Assembly: GCF_014467285.1 (NCBI RefSeq)
Contig: NZ_NKHR01000019.1
Location: 1 to 64,000, forward strand
DNA: 64,000 nucleotides
Direction of reading: 5' to 3'
Source: Xenorhabdus sp014467285
Lineage (GTDB): Bacteria > Pseudomonadota > Gammaproteobacteria > Enterobacterales > Enterobacteriaceae
Shown one piece after another: positions 1 through 10,700 of this stretch (its first letter is position 1; each line of letters starts with the position of its first letter). Under the pieces are notes generated by a model that saw only the letters and a list, made by a program, of their open reading frames with translations, was not told the DNA's origin and did no database searches. The position numbers were made by a program, and so were the translations under genes.

Positions 1-1
1 T

Positions 2-112
2 AATCGAATAGCCAGAAAACTGCTTTCTCACACGTTGGGTATTTTTGCCAATTTTAAACAAGGCAAAAGTCAACGCGACTTGCTTCAACAAGCCAAGGTT
101 ATAGGGTGTTAA
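2..112 (+). pseudogene. 3' end of an unidentified CDS, possibly transposase
   Basis: An open frame enters from the left edge and stops with TAA at 110-112, giving 36 visible residues rich in basic and hydrophobic positions (RIARKLLSHTLGIF and so on). The composition loosely resembles the C-terminal tail of DDE transposases such as the IS982 family, and the next frame downstream looks 5'-truncated, which would suit an insertion sequence end here. The transposase reading is a weak inference; only the open frame and stop are seen directly. Confidence 0.3.
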
Positions 113-341
113 AGTCGAGCATCGCGTTACTCTTAATAATATGGCCTATGCCTTAGGTTGCCAGCTTTGGGAGGAAAACTCCGAATTGGCGCTGAAACTG
201 GATACACCGGAAGGACAATTGCAGAACAGTCTTGTTGCATGGCTGAAACGGGCGAGAGATGAAAAACATAACCTGAATAAACTCACTGTTGAACGCTTTA
301 TTACCGATAACCAACAAGTTGCGCTCGATAAAGAGATTTGA
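105..341 (+). pseudogene. 5'-truncated remnant of an unknown gene
   Basis: An open frame runs from just after a TAG at 102-104 to TGA at 339-341. The first ATG is at 141 (66 residues), but in-frame codons upstream of it (VEHRVTLNN before the Met) look equally protein-like and no ribosome binding site precedes the ATG. It therefore reads as the C-terminal part of a longer protein cut on its 5' side. The segment is hydrophilic and probably helical, with no motif I recognise. It lies 42 bp before the lipase gene on the same strand, so it may be what remains of a type VI adaptor, chaperone or VgrG-type gene. That is a guess from position only. Confidence 0.35.
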
Positions 342-383
342 GATCAATTTTCCACTATCTAAAATTAATTAAGGAAGAAAAGA

Positions 384-2249
384 ATGAGTCAGTTACAACC
401 AATGGATTGCATTGATTGCCAGAAGATACTGAAACACTGGATTGAATTTCAACTTGTGGATGAACAGGGTAAACCATTGGTGGGGATGCCTTATAAGTTG
501 ATAAGTATGGGGAATAAAAAAGATATTCGTACAGGTGTTACCGATGGTGAAGGGTTATTGCGAGAAGAAAATTTACCACCAACCCCAGTAAGACTTTGGG
601 TTGATGCACAAAAACTCACTGATGAGATGGAATTCAGGCAATTAAGAACTGTTCGTGGGCTTCTGGGTTCAAAAGTTCAACATAATGCCAAAACGCAAGG
701 ACATTTTTATCGCTATGTTAAAATTGGTGATCTTTGCGATAAAGCGCCCAAAATTAATGAATGGAATGAAGAAGAACTTCCCAAATATCACTTCCCTGAT
801 GATAAATTTCAGGGATTTCGTGCCGTGTTTATGGATGAACGCTGGGTATTGGAAGTGTGTCCTTTCCGTGCCTGGGTGTTGTTATTACATCATCAACCAG
901 AATATTCTCTGGCTAATGCTTATAACCAAGGACTAATGTCCGTTCTAGTTTATGCCAATGCTACAGATAATGGAGACAAAGATACAAAAGAATACAGCGG
1001 TTCTGTCTTTCATTTCTTTAAAGAGCAGCTCCTTGATTTATCTTGTTTACCTAATAGAATTGAACAAAAAGATTTTCAGCCAATTGTTTATGATGTTCCT
1101 TTCAGGGATCGTTATATAGTCGTGAAATTTATTGATACTGGTGATAATTTAGATACACAAATGTTTTATGTAGCGAATAACAAGGAATTGATTATCAGTT
1201 GGCGAGGTACAGCTAGTTTTACAGATGCTGTTATTACTGATTTAAATTTTAAGCCAACTAAACTACCCAGTAATTTCATTGGGAAAGGTAGAGTGCATGA
1301 TGGTTTTTGGAAAGCTTTTTGGGCTGGAATCAATAAGTCAGACATAGGAAAAATAAGTGTTTTTGATGATATAAAGGAACTAACAAGAGATAGAAAAATA
1401 TTTGTTTGCGGCCATAGTTTAGGTGGTGCACTGGCATTAATTCATAGCGTGCAATTAAAAGAATACAATCCATGTTTATATACCTATGGCATGCCCAGGG
1501 TATTCACTTACAATGCAATAATGGAAATTCAGGACATTATCCATTATCGCCATATTAATCGAAATGATTTAGTTCCTGGTGTACCTTTCGAAAAAGATAT
1601 GAATAATTATTATTTTGAAAATGGTTGGGATTCCATGGGGTATGCTATAGAAGCATTAAGTCTTCCTGTGTCTGCCATAATTACATCTCCATCGCTAATC
1701 ACAGCTAGTTTGACACCCGCAGCAATGATAACTACTAGACTTGATAAAATAAAAGCAAATGATTTATTTTTACATCAAGGGAAAACCGTTCATTTATATA
1801 AAGGAGAGATTATATATGGTTCCACTGCAAATTTAATTTCTCCAATAAATATTGCCGAAAAAGTGGGGTTTAATTTTTATTTGGTTCCATCATTATTACC
1901 AAACGATTCTGCAATCGAAAATTTCTTACCAAATAACAAACAACCCAATAAGTCATTGTCAAACAACATATTACACCACTTTAGTGGGGTTTATATGGAT
2001 TTTATAAAAGAAAAGATTGTTTCGTTATGTATTCCTGAGAAAAATGTACTTTATAAAGAAAATATACAGAACTTTAAAGATAAGATGAATAAACAACAAT
2101 TTGAATTGAAAGAAGAATATTTCAACTATCAGTATTTTTTAAAACTGGAACAAAAAATTGGTTCGTGTTTATCTCTTAGTCAAGAGAGTGAATCAGGGAA
2201 ACGGGCGGTTGATTATTTCGCACACAACGAAAAATCTAATAAGGACTAA
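384..2249 (+). CDS. GxSxG lipase, putative type VI secretion (Tle-type) effector
   Basis: This 621-residue protein carries a class-3-type alpha/beta-hydrolase core. The nucleophile motif GHSLGG is at residues 343-348 (Ser345), a candidate acid is Asp395 in RNDLVPG, and His464 or His470 is a candidate catalytic base. The first ~100 residues contain a transthyretin-like segment (GKPLVGMPYKLI, then GVTDGEG), a type often seen in front of secreted type VI effectors. There is no signal peptide. It is followed after 5 bp by a lipoprotein, matching the usual effector/immunity pairing of periplasm-acting phospholipases. The start is fixed by AAGGAAG upstream of ATG 384. The third quarter is AT-rich. 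Lipase fold is fairly certain; type VI export is inferred from domain style and neighbour, since no VgrG or structural type VI gene is in the window. Confidence 0.72.
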   Translation: MSQLQPMDCIDCQKILKHWIEFQLVDEQGKPLVGMPYKLISMGNKKDIRTGVTDGEGLLREENLPPTPVRLWVDAQKLTDEMEFRQLRTVRGLLGSKVQHNAKTQGHFYRYVKIGDLCDKAPKINEWNEEELPKYHFPDDKFQGFRAVFMDERWVLEVCPFRAWVLLLHHQPEYSLANAYNQGLMSVLVYANATDNGDKDTKEYSGSVFHFFKEQLLDLSCLPNRIEQKDFQPIVYDVPFRDRYIVVKFIDTGDNLDTQMFYVANNKELIISWRGTASFTDAVITDLNFKPTKLPSNFIGKGRVHDGFWKAFWAGINKSDIGKISVFDDIKELTRDRKIFVCGHSLGGALALIHSVQLKEYNPCLYTYGMPRVFTYNAIMEIQDIIHYRHINRNDLVPGVPFEKDMNNYYFENGWDSMGYAIEALSLPVSAIITSPSLITASLTPAAMITTRLDKIKANDLFLHQGKTVHLYKGEIIYGSTANLISPINIAEKVGFNFYLVPSLLPNDSAIENFLPNNKQPNKSLSNNILHHFSGVYMDFIKEKIVSLCIPEKNVLYKENIQNFKDKMNKQQFELKEEYFNYQYFLKLEQKIGSCLSLSQESESGKRAVDYFAHNEKSNKD

Positions 2250-2254
2250 TTGAC

Positions 2255-3034
2255 ATGAATAAAGTAAAATTTGTTTTTATTACTATAATTACTCCATTCT
2301 TATCAGGATGTGGTGAAGTCATTGATTCTCAGATCGATAAATACTTTCCACTTAATCCACAATACGGAAGTCAATCTATTATAATATCAAGTATTCCACC
2401 AAATAATACTGAGCCAAGGATTTTAGCAGAATATTTATCTAGTAAATGCTCAACAATACAATTGAATTCAGATCTTCTTCCTAGAGGGAAAAAATATAGA
2501 ATAAGAGAGATTGAATGGGACATGAAACCTAATAAAAATGATAGATTAGAAACAGAGATTCCTATTAATGGAAGAGGGTGGTGTAACTGGAAACTAAGTA
2601 AAATTACAATGGGGCTTTCTTATGATGAAAAAAAAATTACCGATAAAAACATAAAAATCAATACAGGTGATACTCTTACTGTTCATATAGAAAATGTGGA
2701 TGATGAAAAAAACAACAAAGCTAAACAGGACAAAATAAATAATACCGTTAATTATACTTCTACACTTTTTCCTGTTTATAAAGAATTTAAAGGAGAATAT
2801 ACAAGGGTATTTTTTGTTAATCCTAATGGTGAAGGTGAACCTAAAATTTCTCTATCAAAAGAAATGAATGGATATATTTACTACAATCCAAAGTTAGATG
2901 AATCAAAAATTACTAAAATTATTATCCCAGCAGGGGAAGAACCATCCAGAGTTGAATACCCAGATGGTAAAGTAGAATTAAATAGAGATTCTATTGATTA
3001 TTGGAAAATAAATAATACATCCCAATGGGAATAG
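2255..3034 (+). CDS. lipoprotein, putative immunity partner of the lipase
   Basis: The 259-residue product has a short basic N-terminus, a hydrophobic stretch and the lipobox LSGC with Cys19 as lipidation site, so it should be anchored in an envelope membrane facing the periplasm. No catalytic motif is visible. It starts 5 bp after the lipase stop, with AAGGAC overlapping the lipase 3' end as binding site, so the two are translated from one message. Immunity proteins of periplasmic Tle phospholipases are commonly lipoproteins encoded exactly here; function as the antidote is inferred from that arrangement. The gene is very AT-rich, as effector/immunity pairs often are. Confidence 0.6.
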   Translation: MNKVKFVFITIITPFLSGCGEVIDSQIDKYFPLNPQYGSQSIIISSIPPNNTEPRILAEYLSSKCSTIQLNSDLLPRGKKYRIREIEWDMKPNKNDRLETEIPINGRGWCNWKLSKITMGLSYDEKKITDKNIKINTGDTLTVHIENVDDEKNNKAKQDKINNTVNYTSTLFPVYKEFKGEYTRVFFVNPNGEGEPKISLSKEMNGYIYYNPKLDESKITKIIIPAGEEPSRVEYPDGKVELNRDSIDYWKINNTSQWE

Positions 3035-3059
3035 TAATAAATATTTATTAAAACCACCT

Positions 3060-3103
3060 CAACATCAGAACCTCCTATGATTTATTTATAGTTTCTGATG
3101 TTG
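3060..3103 (+). terminator. strong hairpin after lipase/lipoprotein pair
   Basis: Perfect 11-bp inverted arms CAACATCAGAA (3060-3070) and TTCTGATGTTG (3093-3103) enclose a 22-nt AT-rich loop 25 bp after the lipoprotein stop. There is no U-tract after the second arm, so it may act as an mRNA-end stabiliser or factor-assisted terminator rather than a classical intrinsic one. Confidence 0.5.
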
Positions 3104-3177
3104 TGGCTGATATCAATCATTGGTAACTGAGTTTTTCCCATTTAAGGGAAGTGATAATTTAAAAAGTAAAGGGAAAT

Positions 3178-3720
3178 CTATCGCAGTAGAGGGTATGCAC
3201 ACAGCCTGTGGTGCAAAGCTGATTGCCAGCCAGAAAGAGTTTCTTGCTTAATGGGATGGTCTATTGATACAGCCGTCATTTCCTGCTGAGTGAATTGGAC
3301 ATGGAGTTTTGGCAGCCGGGTGGCTTTGAACAAAGTGACCTGGCTATGTTGCATAGCATAGGGAAAGCTCACTTTGGCAAATGGTATCATCCGCCGGGCC
3401 GGCTTCCAGCGCCGCGCTGAGGCATCACCTTCTAGTCCCAACTCCTGCAATAGCATTTGTCTCCAGCTTGGGTGCACGAAACTTAAACTGATCCGATAAA
3501 AACTGTCCAACAGATAGAGATGAATATCTGTAATCCCTCTGGCTCCCAGTTGGGCGGCTATTTCCAGAGCAATCAATCTCCCCCCTTTGAACAACCCAGA
3601 ATATGTACCGGCTCTTGTGTCAATGGCTGATAACGCTCCATCTGCTTGATGTGGTCAAGGAAAACGACTTGCGGTTGAGCTTTATTGATGCCTTGAAAAG
3701 CCCGACAACTTACAAGGCGA
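3178..3720 (-). pseudogene. relic NRPS-type thioesterase domain
   Basis: On the minus strand an open frame from about 3720 to 3178 reads as the C-terminal part of a nonribosomal peptide thioesterase. The nucleophile elbow HILGCSKGG is followed by RLIALEIAAQL and then LYLLDSF, the spacing expected for GxSxG, the following helix and the catalytic-aspartate strand. Later VTLFKA resembles the TE strand before the catalytic histidine. The frame has no credible start, is preceded by in-frame stops around 3715-3725, and lacks the first strands of the fold and all upstream synthetase domains. An ATG exists at 3594 but lies inside the nucleophile motif. It is best read as the surviving tail of a deleted synthetase gene or a decayed type II thioesterase. 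Family assignment is by motif reading only. Confidence 0.6.
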
Positions 3721-3829
3721 TGGATCGTTCAGTATTGCAGCCACGCCTTCTATTGTGTCTGTACGGTTTGGGAACTAAATTTGACATTAATAGTAACATA
3801 GGTTCTTACGTGTCTAATAATCTTTAAAA

Positions 3830-4784
3830 GAAACTATATCAAGACAATAGAATTAATTAACGCATATTTATAATATTATGGCCATTTTGTTTATTATATT
3901 AATCTCATCAGTTTAAGATGCTGATTATTTATAAATATTAGCTGGAAATTGTGATGTTATGTCACTCGTTTTGCCATCAATGAAAATAAAATATATGCTT
4001 AAATAAATAATTAGTCATATTGTTTTTTTATTTTGATATTATTTACTAGTGGTATTAAATTCAATGAGATTTCATATTCATAATATTTTCCCATTATTGC
4101 AAAGGAATATGAGCGAAAATTAGTGTTCACTCTAAATTGTTTCATTTCGGTATTAAATATAATTATTGTTTACATTTACATTAGTTATGTAATTTGATTA
4201 TTATAAAATAACATGTAGTAAAGTTAGTTTATTTTTTATATGGGTAAATATACATGAATTTATTATAACTTGTTGATAAATAATATTTTAATTTGGTCTG
4301 CCTTGTTCCTTGGTTGTTAGGGGTTATATATATTCATAAACACTTTATTTCATCTTAAATAATTTCAATTAGATATTAATACTAAATGGATAAAATACAG
4401 CAAGGACTTAGCGCTCATGCCAATAGATATATTCAATAGATCCATTTTTATTTTGTTATGGAATTCAGCATCGATTAATAAAAAATTGCGGTAAATCAAA
4501 GACGCTTATCTAAAAAACAGGAAAAAAATGGAATGCCTTCTTCCGGTTCATCAAATGAACCCTTTATTCCGCTGTCTGGAAAATTATTGCCACATAATTT
4601 TTGGTTGTGCGGTTATTAACCGGACTATGACATCCAGCGCCTGAGAGAAAGTATTGACTAAGTATCTTTCGATGCTTGGCGTGCCCGTTTTTATTTTTCC
4701 TAAAAATAAAAGAAAAACATTTTTGATGGTTTATCGGAATAACAATTTTCAAATATCCAATAGATTCGTTGAGGTAGTAAGTAG
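3830..4784. other. AT-rich intergenic region upstream of the peptide synthetase
   Basis: About 950 bp of strongly AT-rich DNA without a convincing gene. Small frames here (for example 4564-4752 minus) lack a ribosome binding site and any recognisable motif. The promoter of the synthetase should lie here. AT richness makes it a plausible target of H-NS/Lrp-type regulators, but I could not pick a specific operator. Confidence 0.5.
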
Positions 4785-7700
4785 ATGAAAGACAGTATTA
4801 CCAGCAAGGAAAATACCTTTAGAGTGGGGGTGTTGGAATCCTGGAACGCCACGGAAACCCCATACCCTGAGCAGTTATGTATTCATCAGTTGTTTGAACA
4901 ACAGGTAGAGAAAACCCCGGCTGCCATAGCGTTAATCGCTGGGGATCAGACACTGAGCTATGCGGAACTGAACACCCGGGCTAACTGGCTGGCTTGTCAA
5001 CTGATTGAACAGGGAATTTGCTTGGGTGACCATGTCGCGATCCTGTTAGAACGTTCAATTGAACTGGTGGTGGCTCAGTTAGCTATCCTTAAGGCTGGAG
5101 CGGTTTATGTCCCCGTCGATCCCAACGTACCGGATGAACGGAAAAACTGGCTGATAAACGATTGTGCCGCCAAATTACTGCTGACTGATATGCAGACAGA
5201 GATCTCGGCTGAATTAGTTATCCCGCGGCTTCGTCTTACTTGTGAGACAGAACCGATCAGGGAAAAAGAACATCACAATCTTGATTTATTGGGTGTCAGT
5301 GCCGGGCCGGCGTATATCATGTACACCTCCGGTTCGACGGGTATACCGAAAGGAGTCATTGTGCCTCACCGGGCTGTCGTTCGGTTGGTTATTAATAATG
5401 GCTATGCTGACATCGAACCCAATGACCGGATTGCTTTCGCCGCTAATCCGGCTTTCGATGCCAGCACCTTTGAAGTTTGGGCGCCTTTGCTTAACGGTGC
5501 TGCGCTGGTGGTTATTGATCATACCACGTTGCTGACACCGCGGGATTTTGTCCAGACGTTACAGGTGCATCGCATTACAGTCTTGTGGATGAGTGTCGGG
5601 TTGTTTAACCGGCTGGCAGCGGAGCTGTCCCCGGTGCTGCCTCAACTTAAAATACTGCTGGTCGGGGGAGATGTGCTCGATCCGCATGTCATTGCTCAAG
5701 TGCTGTGTAAGAACCCGCCACAAAAGTTATTGAATGCCTACGGTCCAAGTGAGGGAACCACGTTTACCACGACCTATCATATTCACACGTTAACATCAGG
5801 TACGACTTCTATTCCTATTGGTCGCCCCATTGCCAACACCCGGATTTATTTGCTGGATGCTGATGGTCAGCCAGTGCCATCGGGCATGACCGGTGAGATT
5901 TATATCGGGGGTGACGGCGTGGCCTGCGGTTATCTCAATCGCCCTGAACTGACCGCAGAACGCTTTCTCACAGATCCATTTAGCGATAAACCGAATGCGC
6001 ATATGTACCGAACCGGAGATTTGGCCCGCTATCTGCCGGACGGTAATCTGGAATTCCTTGGGCGCAACGACCAGCAGGTGAAAATCCGCGGTTTCCGGAT
6101 TGAACCGGGGGAAATTGAGGCCCGACTGGTGGAATATCCGGCGATACGTGAAGCTGTGGTGCTGGCGTTAGGGGAGGAGCAGGACAAACAACTGGTTGCC
6201 TATGTGTTGACCCAAGAGAGTGACGGATTGGCTGCCCGCCTGCGTGAATACCTGAGTGCGCGGTTGCCGGATTATATGGTGCCGGTAGCCTTTGTACGTC
6301 TGGATGAATTCCCATTGACATCGAATGGTAAATTGGATCGCCGGGCATTGCCAGCTCCGGGAGAGGACGCTTTCGCCCGTCAGATTTATGAAGCACCGCT
6401 AGGAGAGATGGAGATTATTCTGGCGACCCTTTGGCGCGAATTACTGGGTATTGAGCGAATTAGCCGACATGACAGTTTCTTTGCACTGGGCGGTCATTCT
6501 TTGCTTGGAGTACGGATGATTGAACGTCTGCACAATCTGGGATTGACACTGGCCGCCAGTAACCTGTTCCAGCGCCCGGTGCTGTCAGAACTGGCTCAGA
6601 CATTGGAGCAACATCAGACTGTAGTAGTACCGCCGAATGTCATTACCTCAACGACCACCGTGCTGACCCCCGCAATGTTGCCGCTGATTGATCTGACCCA
6701 GTCTGAGATTGACCATATTGTTGAACAGGTTCCGGGCGGGATCGCTAATGTTCAGGATATCTATGCGCTGTCGCCGTTGCAGGACGGTATCTTATTCCAT
6801 CATCTGCTGGCGAAAAAAGGTGATCCCTATCTGCTGGCCTATCCGATGATTTTTGCTGACCGGGCGTTGCTGGATCGCTATCTGGCAGCAGTACAACAGG
6901 TGGTTGATCGCCATGATATCCTGCGGACTGCATTTATCTGGCAGGGATTATCTGTACCAGCGCAGGTGGTCTGGCGTCAAGCACCTTTATCGGTCACTGA
7001 ACTGCTCTTGAACCCGGCTGACGGGCTAGTGGGTGAGCAATTGGCTCACCGTTTTGACCCGCGCCAATATCGTTTTGATCTGAGTCAGGCCCCATTGTTG
7101 CGCTTTATGGTGGCGCAGGAAACTGATGGCCGCTGGCATGTGCTGCAATTGCAGCATCACCTGATTGGCGACCATACGACAATGGAAGTGATGCACCGCG
7201 AAGTGCAAGTCTGTCTTGCCGGACAGGATGACAATTTGCCAGCACCGTTGCCTTTCCGCAATCTGGTGGCGCAGGCCCGGTTGAATGTCAATCAGGCAGA
7301 ACATACCCGCTTCTTTACCGATATGCTGGCTGACGTGGATGAGCCGACGCTGCCATTTGGATTAACCGAGGTACATCGTGATGGTTCGCAGGTCACACAA
7401 TCGCACCGGATGTTATCGCCGGAGTTAAACGACCGCCTTCGTCAGCAGGCAAAACGTCTGGGCGTCAGTGTAGCAACGTTGTGTCATCTGGCTTGGGCGC
7501 AAGTGCTGTCACAAACCAGCGGGCAGAATAAAGTGGTGTTTGGTACGGTGCTGTTCGGGCGCATGGCGGCAGGGGAAGGCGCTGATAGCGGCATGGGGCT
7601 GTTTATCAATACCTTGCCGCTGCGACTGGATATAGATGACACGCCGGTACACGACAGTGTACGGCTGGCACAGTCCCGGCTGGCCGGATTGCTGGATTAT

Positions 7701-10700
7701 GAGCATGCTTCACTGGCGCTGGCCCAACGTTGCAGTGGGGTAGCGGGCGGCACGTCACTGTTTAGTGCTCTGTTGAACTATCGGCATAATGAGCAGCCGC
7801 TGATCCCACATGAGATTGTACCGGGTATCGAATTTCTGGGTGAACAGGAGCGGACTAACTATCCGTTTGTGCTGTCGGTAGAGGATGGGGGTTCTACTCT
7901 GGGGCTGACTGCGCAGGTAGTGCAACCGTTTGAACCGGATCGGGTATGTGGTTATATGCAACAGGCACTGACAAGTCTGGCAGAAGCGCTGGAGCGGTCC
8001 CCGGAAACGCCGGTACGGGCACTGAATATTTTGCCTGAAACGGAACGTGCATTATTGCTGGAAACCTGGAACGCGACTGAAACCCCGTATCCTGAGCAGT
8101 TATGTATTCACCAGTTGTTTGAACAGCAGGTAGAGAAAACGCCTGACACCACCGCGTTGGTATATGAAGGACAGACCCTGAGTTATGCCGAATTGAATAC
8201 CGATGCCAACCGGCTGGCCCATCAACTGATTGCACTGGGTATTGCGCCGGATCAGCGGGTGGCGATCTGCATGGCAAGCTCATCGGCGCGGGTGGTGGGG
8301 TTGTTGGCGGTGCTGAAAGCCGGTGGCGCCTATGTGCCGCTGGATCCAGCTTATCCGGGGGAACGCTTGGCGCATATCCTGAATGATGCAGCCTCCTCAA
8401 TACTATTGGCTGATGAAACCGGACGGATAGCGTTGGGCGGGGAGGCGCTTGCCGGGCTGACTCTGCTTGATCCGAATACCTTGCCTGATCAACCAGACAG
8501 CAACCCGCAGGTACCGGCGCTGACTTCCCGTCATCTGGCTTATGTGATTTACACCTCCGGTTCTACCGGCGTGCCCAAAGGGGTAATGGTTGAACATCGT
8601 GGGTTGGTCAATCTTATTCGGGATAAAATTGTCCAGTTTGATATTCAGTCCGGTGACCGGGTGTTGCAGTTCGCTTCATTTGGTTTCGATGCCAGTGTCT
8701 GGGAAACCATGATGGCGCTGACCAGTGGAGCCAGTTTGGTTATTCCGGCTGACACGGTTCGTCAGGACCCGCACCGCCTCTGGCATTATCTGGAAGAGCA
8801 GGCAGTGACGCACGCGTGTTTGACTCCGGCCCTGCTGCGGGATGGGGTTGATTTACCGGCGCTGACGATAAAACCGACCGTGATACTGGGCGGTGAAGCA
8901 CCCAGCCCGGCGCTGCTCCAGACATTGAGCCGCCAGGCCACGCTGTTCAATGCTTATGGCCCGACAGAAATTACCGTGTGTGCCACTCACTGGCGTTGTC
9001 CGTCAAACTATACCGATGCCTTGGCGCCTATTGGGCGTCCGACGGCGAATACCCGGATTTATCTGCTGGATGACTACGGTCAGCCGGTGCCATTGGGGGC
9101 AGTGGGGGAGTTGTATATTGGTGGTGCCGGTGTGACGCGCGGCTATCTCAATCTCCCTGAGCTGACTGACGAACGTTTTCTGGCTGACCCGTTTAGTGAT
9201 GCAACTGATGCGAGAATGTATCGTACCGGGGATTTGGCCCGTTATTTGCCGGATGGCAATCTGGTGTTTGTTGGCCGTAATGATCAGCAGGTTAAAATCC
9301 GTGGATTCCGGATTGAGCCGGGAGAAATCGAAGCCCGGTTGACAGAATATCCTGCGGTGCGCGAAGCGTGGGTGCTGGCGCTGGGGGAGGGGCAGGACAA
9401 GCGTTTGATCGCCTACGTTGTGGCGGAAGAAGACAACGGATTGGCTGCCCGTTTGCGTGAACATCTGAGTGCTATTTTGCCTGATTATATGGTGCCGGTG
9501 GCTTTTGTGCGTCTGGATGCCTTCCCGCTGACGCCAAACGGCAAACTGGATCGGCAGGCGTTGCCGGTGCCGGAGCAGAATGCCTTTGCCCGTCAGGTTT
9601 ACGTAGCACCACAAGGGGAAACAGAAACGGCCTTGGCGGCTATCTGGAGTGAATTATTAGGCATTGAGCAGATCAGCCGGTATGACAACTTCTTTGCGTT
9701 GGGTGGTCATTCACTGTTGGCGGTACGGGTCATGAATCGTATCGCTGCTTTCGGTGTTGAACTGCCGCTGGTTGCCTTATTTACGTCACCATCACTCGCG
9801 GCCTTTGCGGAGAGGATCTGCGCCCAACGCAATGAGGGAAGGGATAGATTGTCTGAGATTATTCCCGTCCCCCGTGATAGTGATAATAATAGTGCCTTAC
9901 CACTGTCATTCGCTCAACAGCGTCTGTGGTTTCTGGCGCAGTTTGATGGCGTCAGTGATACCTATCATATTCCGTTGGCACTGCACTTACGTGGTCAGCT
10001 TAATATTACCGCTTGGCAGCAGGCGCTGAATCGTCTGTTTGCCCGCCATGAAGCGTTGCGTTCAGTCTTTATCATGGCTAACGGTCAGCCTCAGGTTGAA
10101 CTGTTACCGGCGGAGTTAGGTCTGCCGGTGAAACAATACGATTTGCGTAACGCGCCTGAAGTGGATGAGCAACTTAAGCTTCTGTGCGTACAGGAAGCGG
10201 AAACACCGTTTGATCTTACCCATGGTCCCTTAATCCGTTGTGCGTTGATACAACGGGCCGATGAGGATTACGTCTTCTTACTGACTCAGCATCATATTGT
10301 GTCTGATGGTTGGTCTTTAGGAATATTAAAATCAGAACTAAGCGCCCTTTATTCGGCTTACTTGAATAAACAGCCTGATCCATTGCCCTCGCTGGTTATT
10401 CAATATCCAGATTATGCCGCTTGGCAGCGTAAGGTATTTTCTGGTGAAGGATTGCGAGCGCAGAGTGATTACTGGCGTCGCACGCTGGCTGATGCCCCGG
10501 TATTGCTGGAATTACCGACAGATCGGCCCCGTCCATCCCGGCAATTATTTACCGGCGGCCGGATACCTGTGCAGATTGATGCCACGTTGGTACAGGCCCT
10601 GAAACAACTGGGACAACGACACGGCACCACATTATTTATGACATTGCTGACCGCCTGGGCGGCATTATTGTCGCGTTTGTCCGGGCAGGATGATCTGGTG

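Noticed and set aside
3603..3827. Plus-strand 74-codon frame
   Set aside because: It lies antisense to the thioesterase relic, lacks a ribosome binding site and has no recognisable features.
4564..4752. Minus-strand 62-codon frame upstream of the synthetase
   Set aside because: No ribosome binding site, no motif, AT-rich random-looking composition; treated as intergenic.
9003..9614. Long minus-strand open frames inside the synthetase gene (also 5980-6396, 7894-8400, 14091-14636, 15399-15875)
   Set aside because: They mirror the high-GC codon pattern of the plus-strand synthetase, recur in each module at the same place and show no protein family signature.
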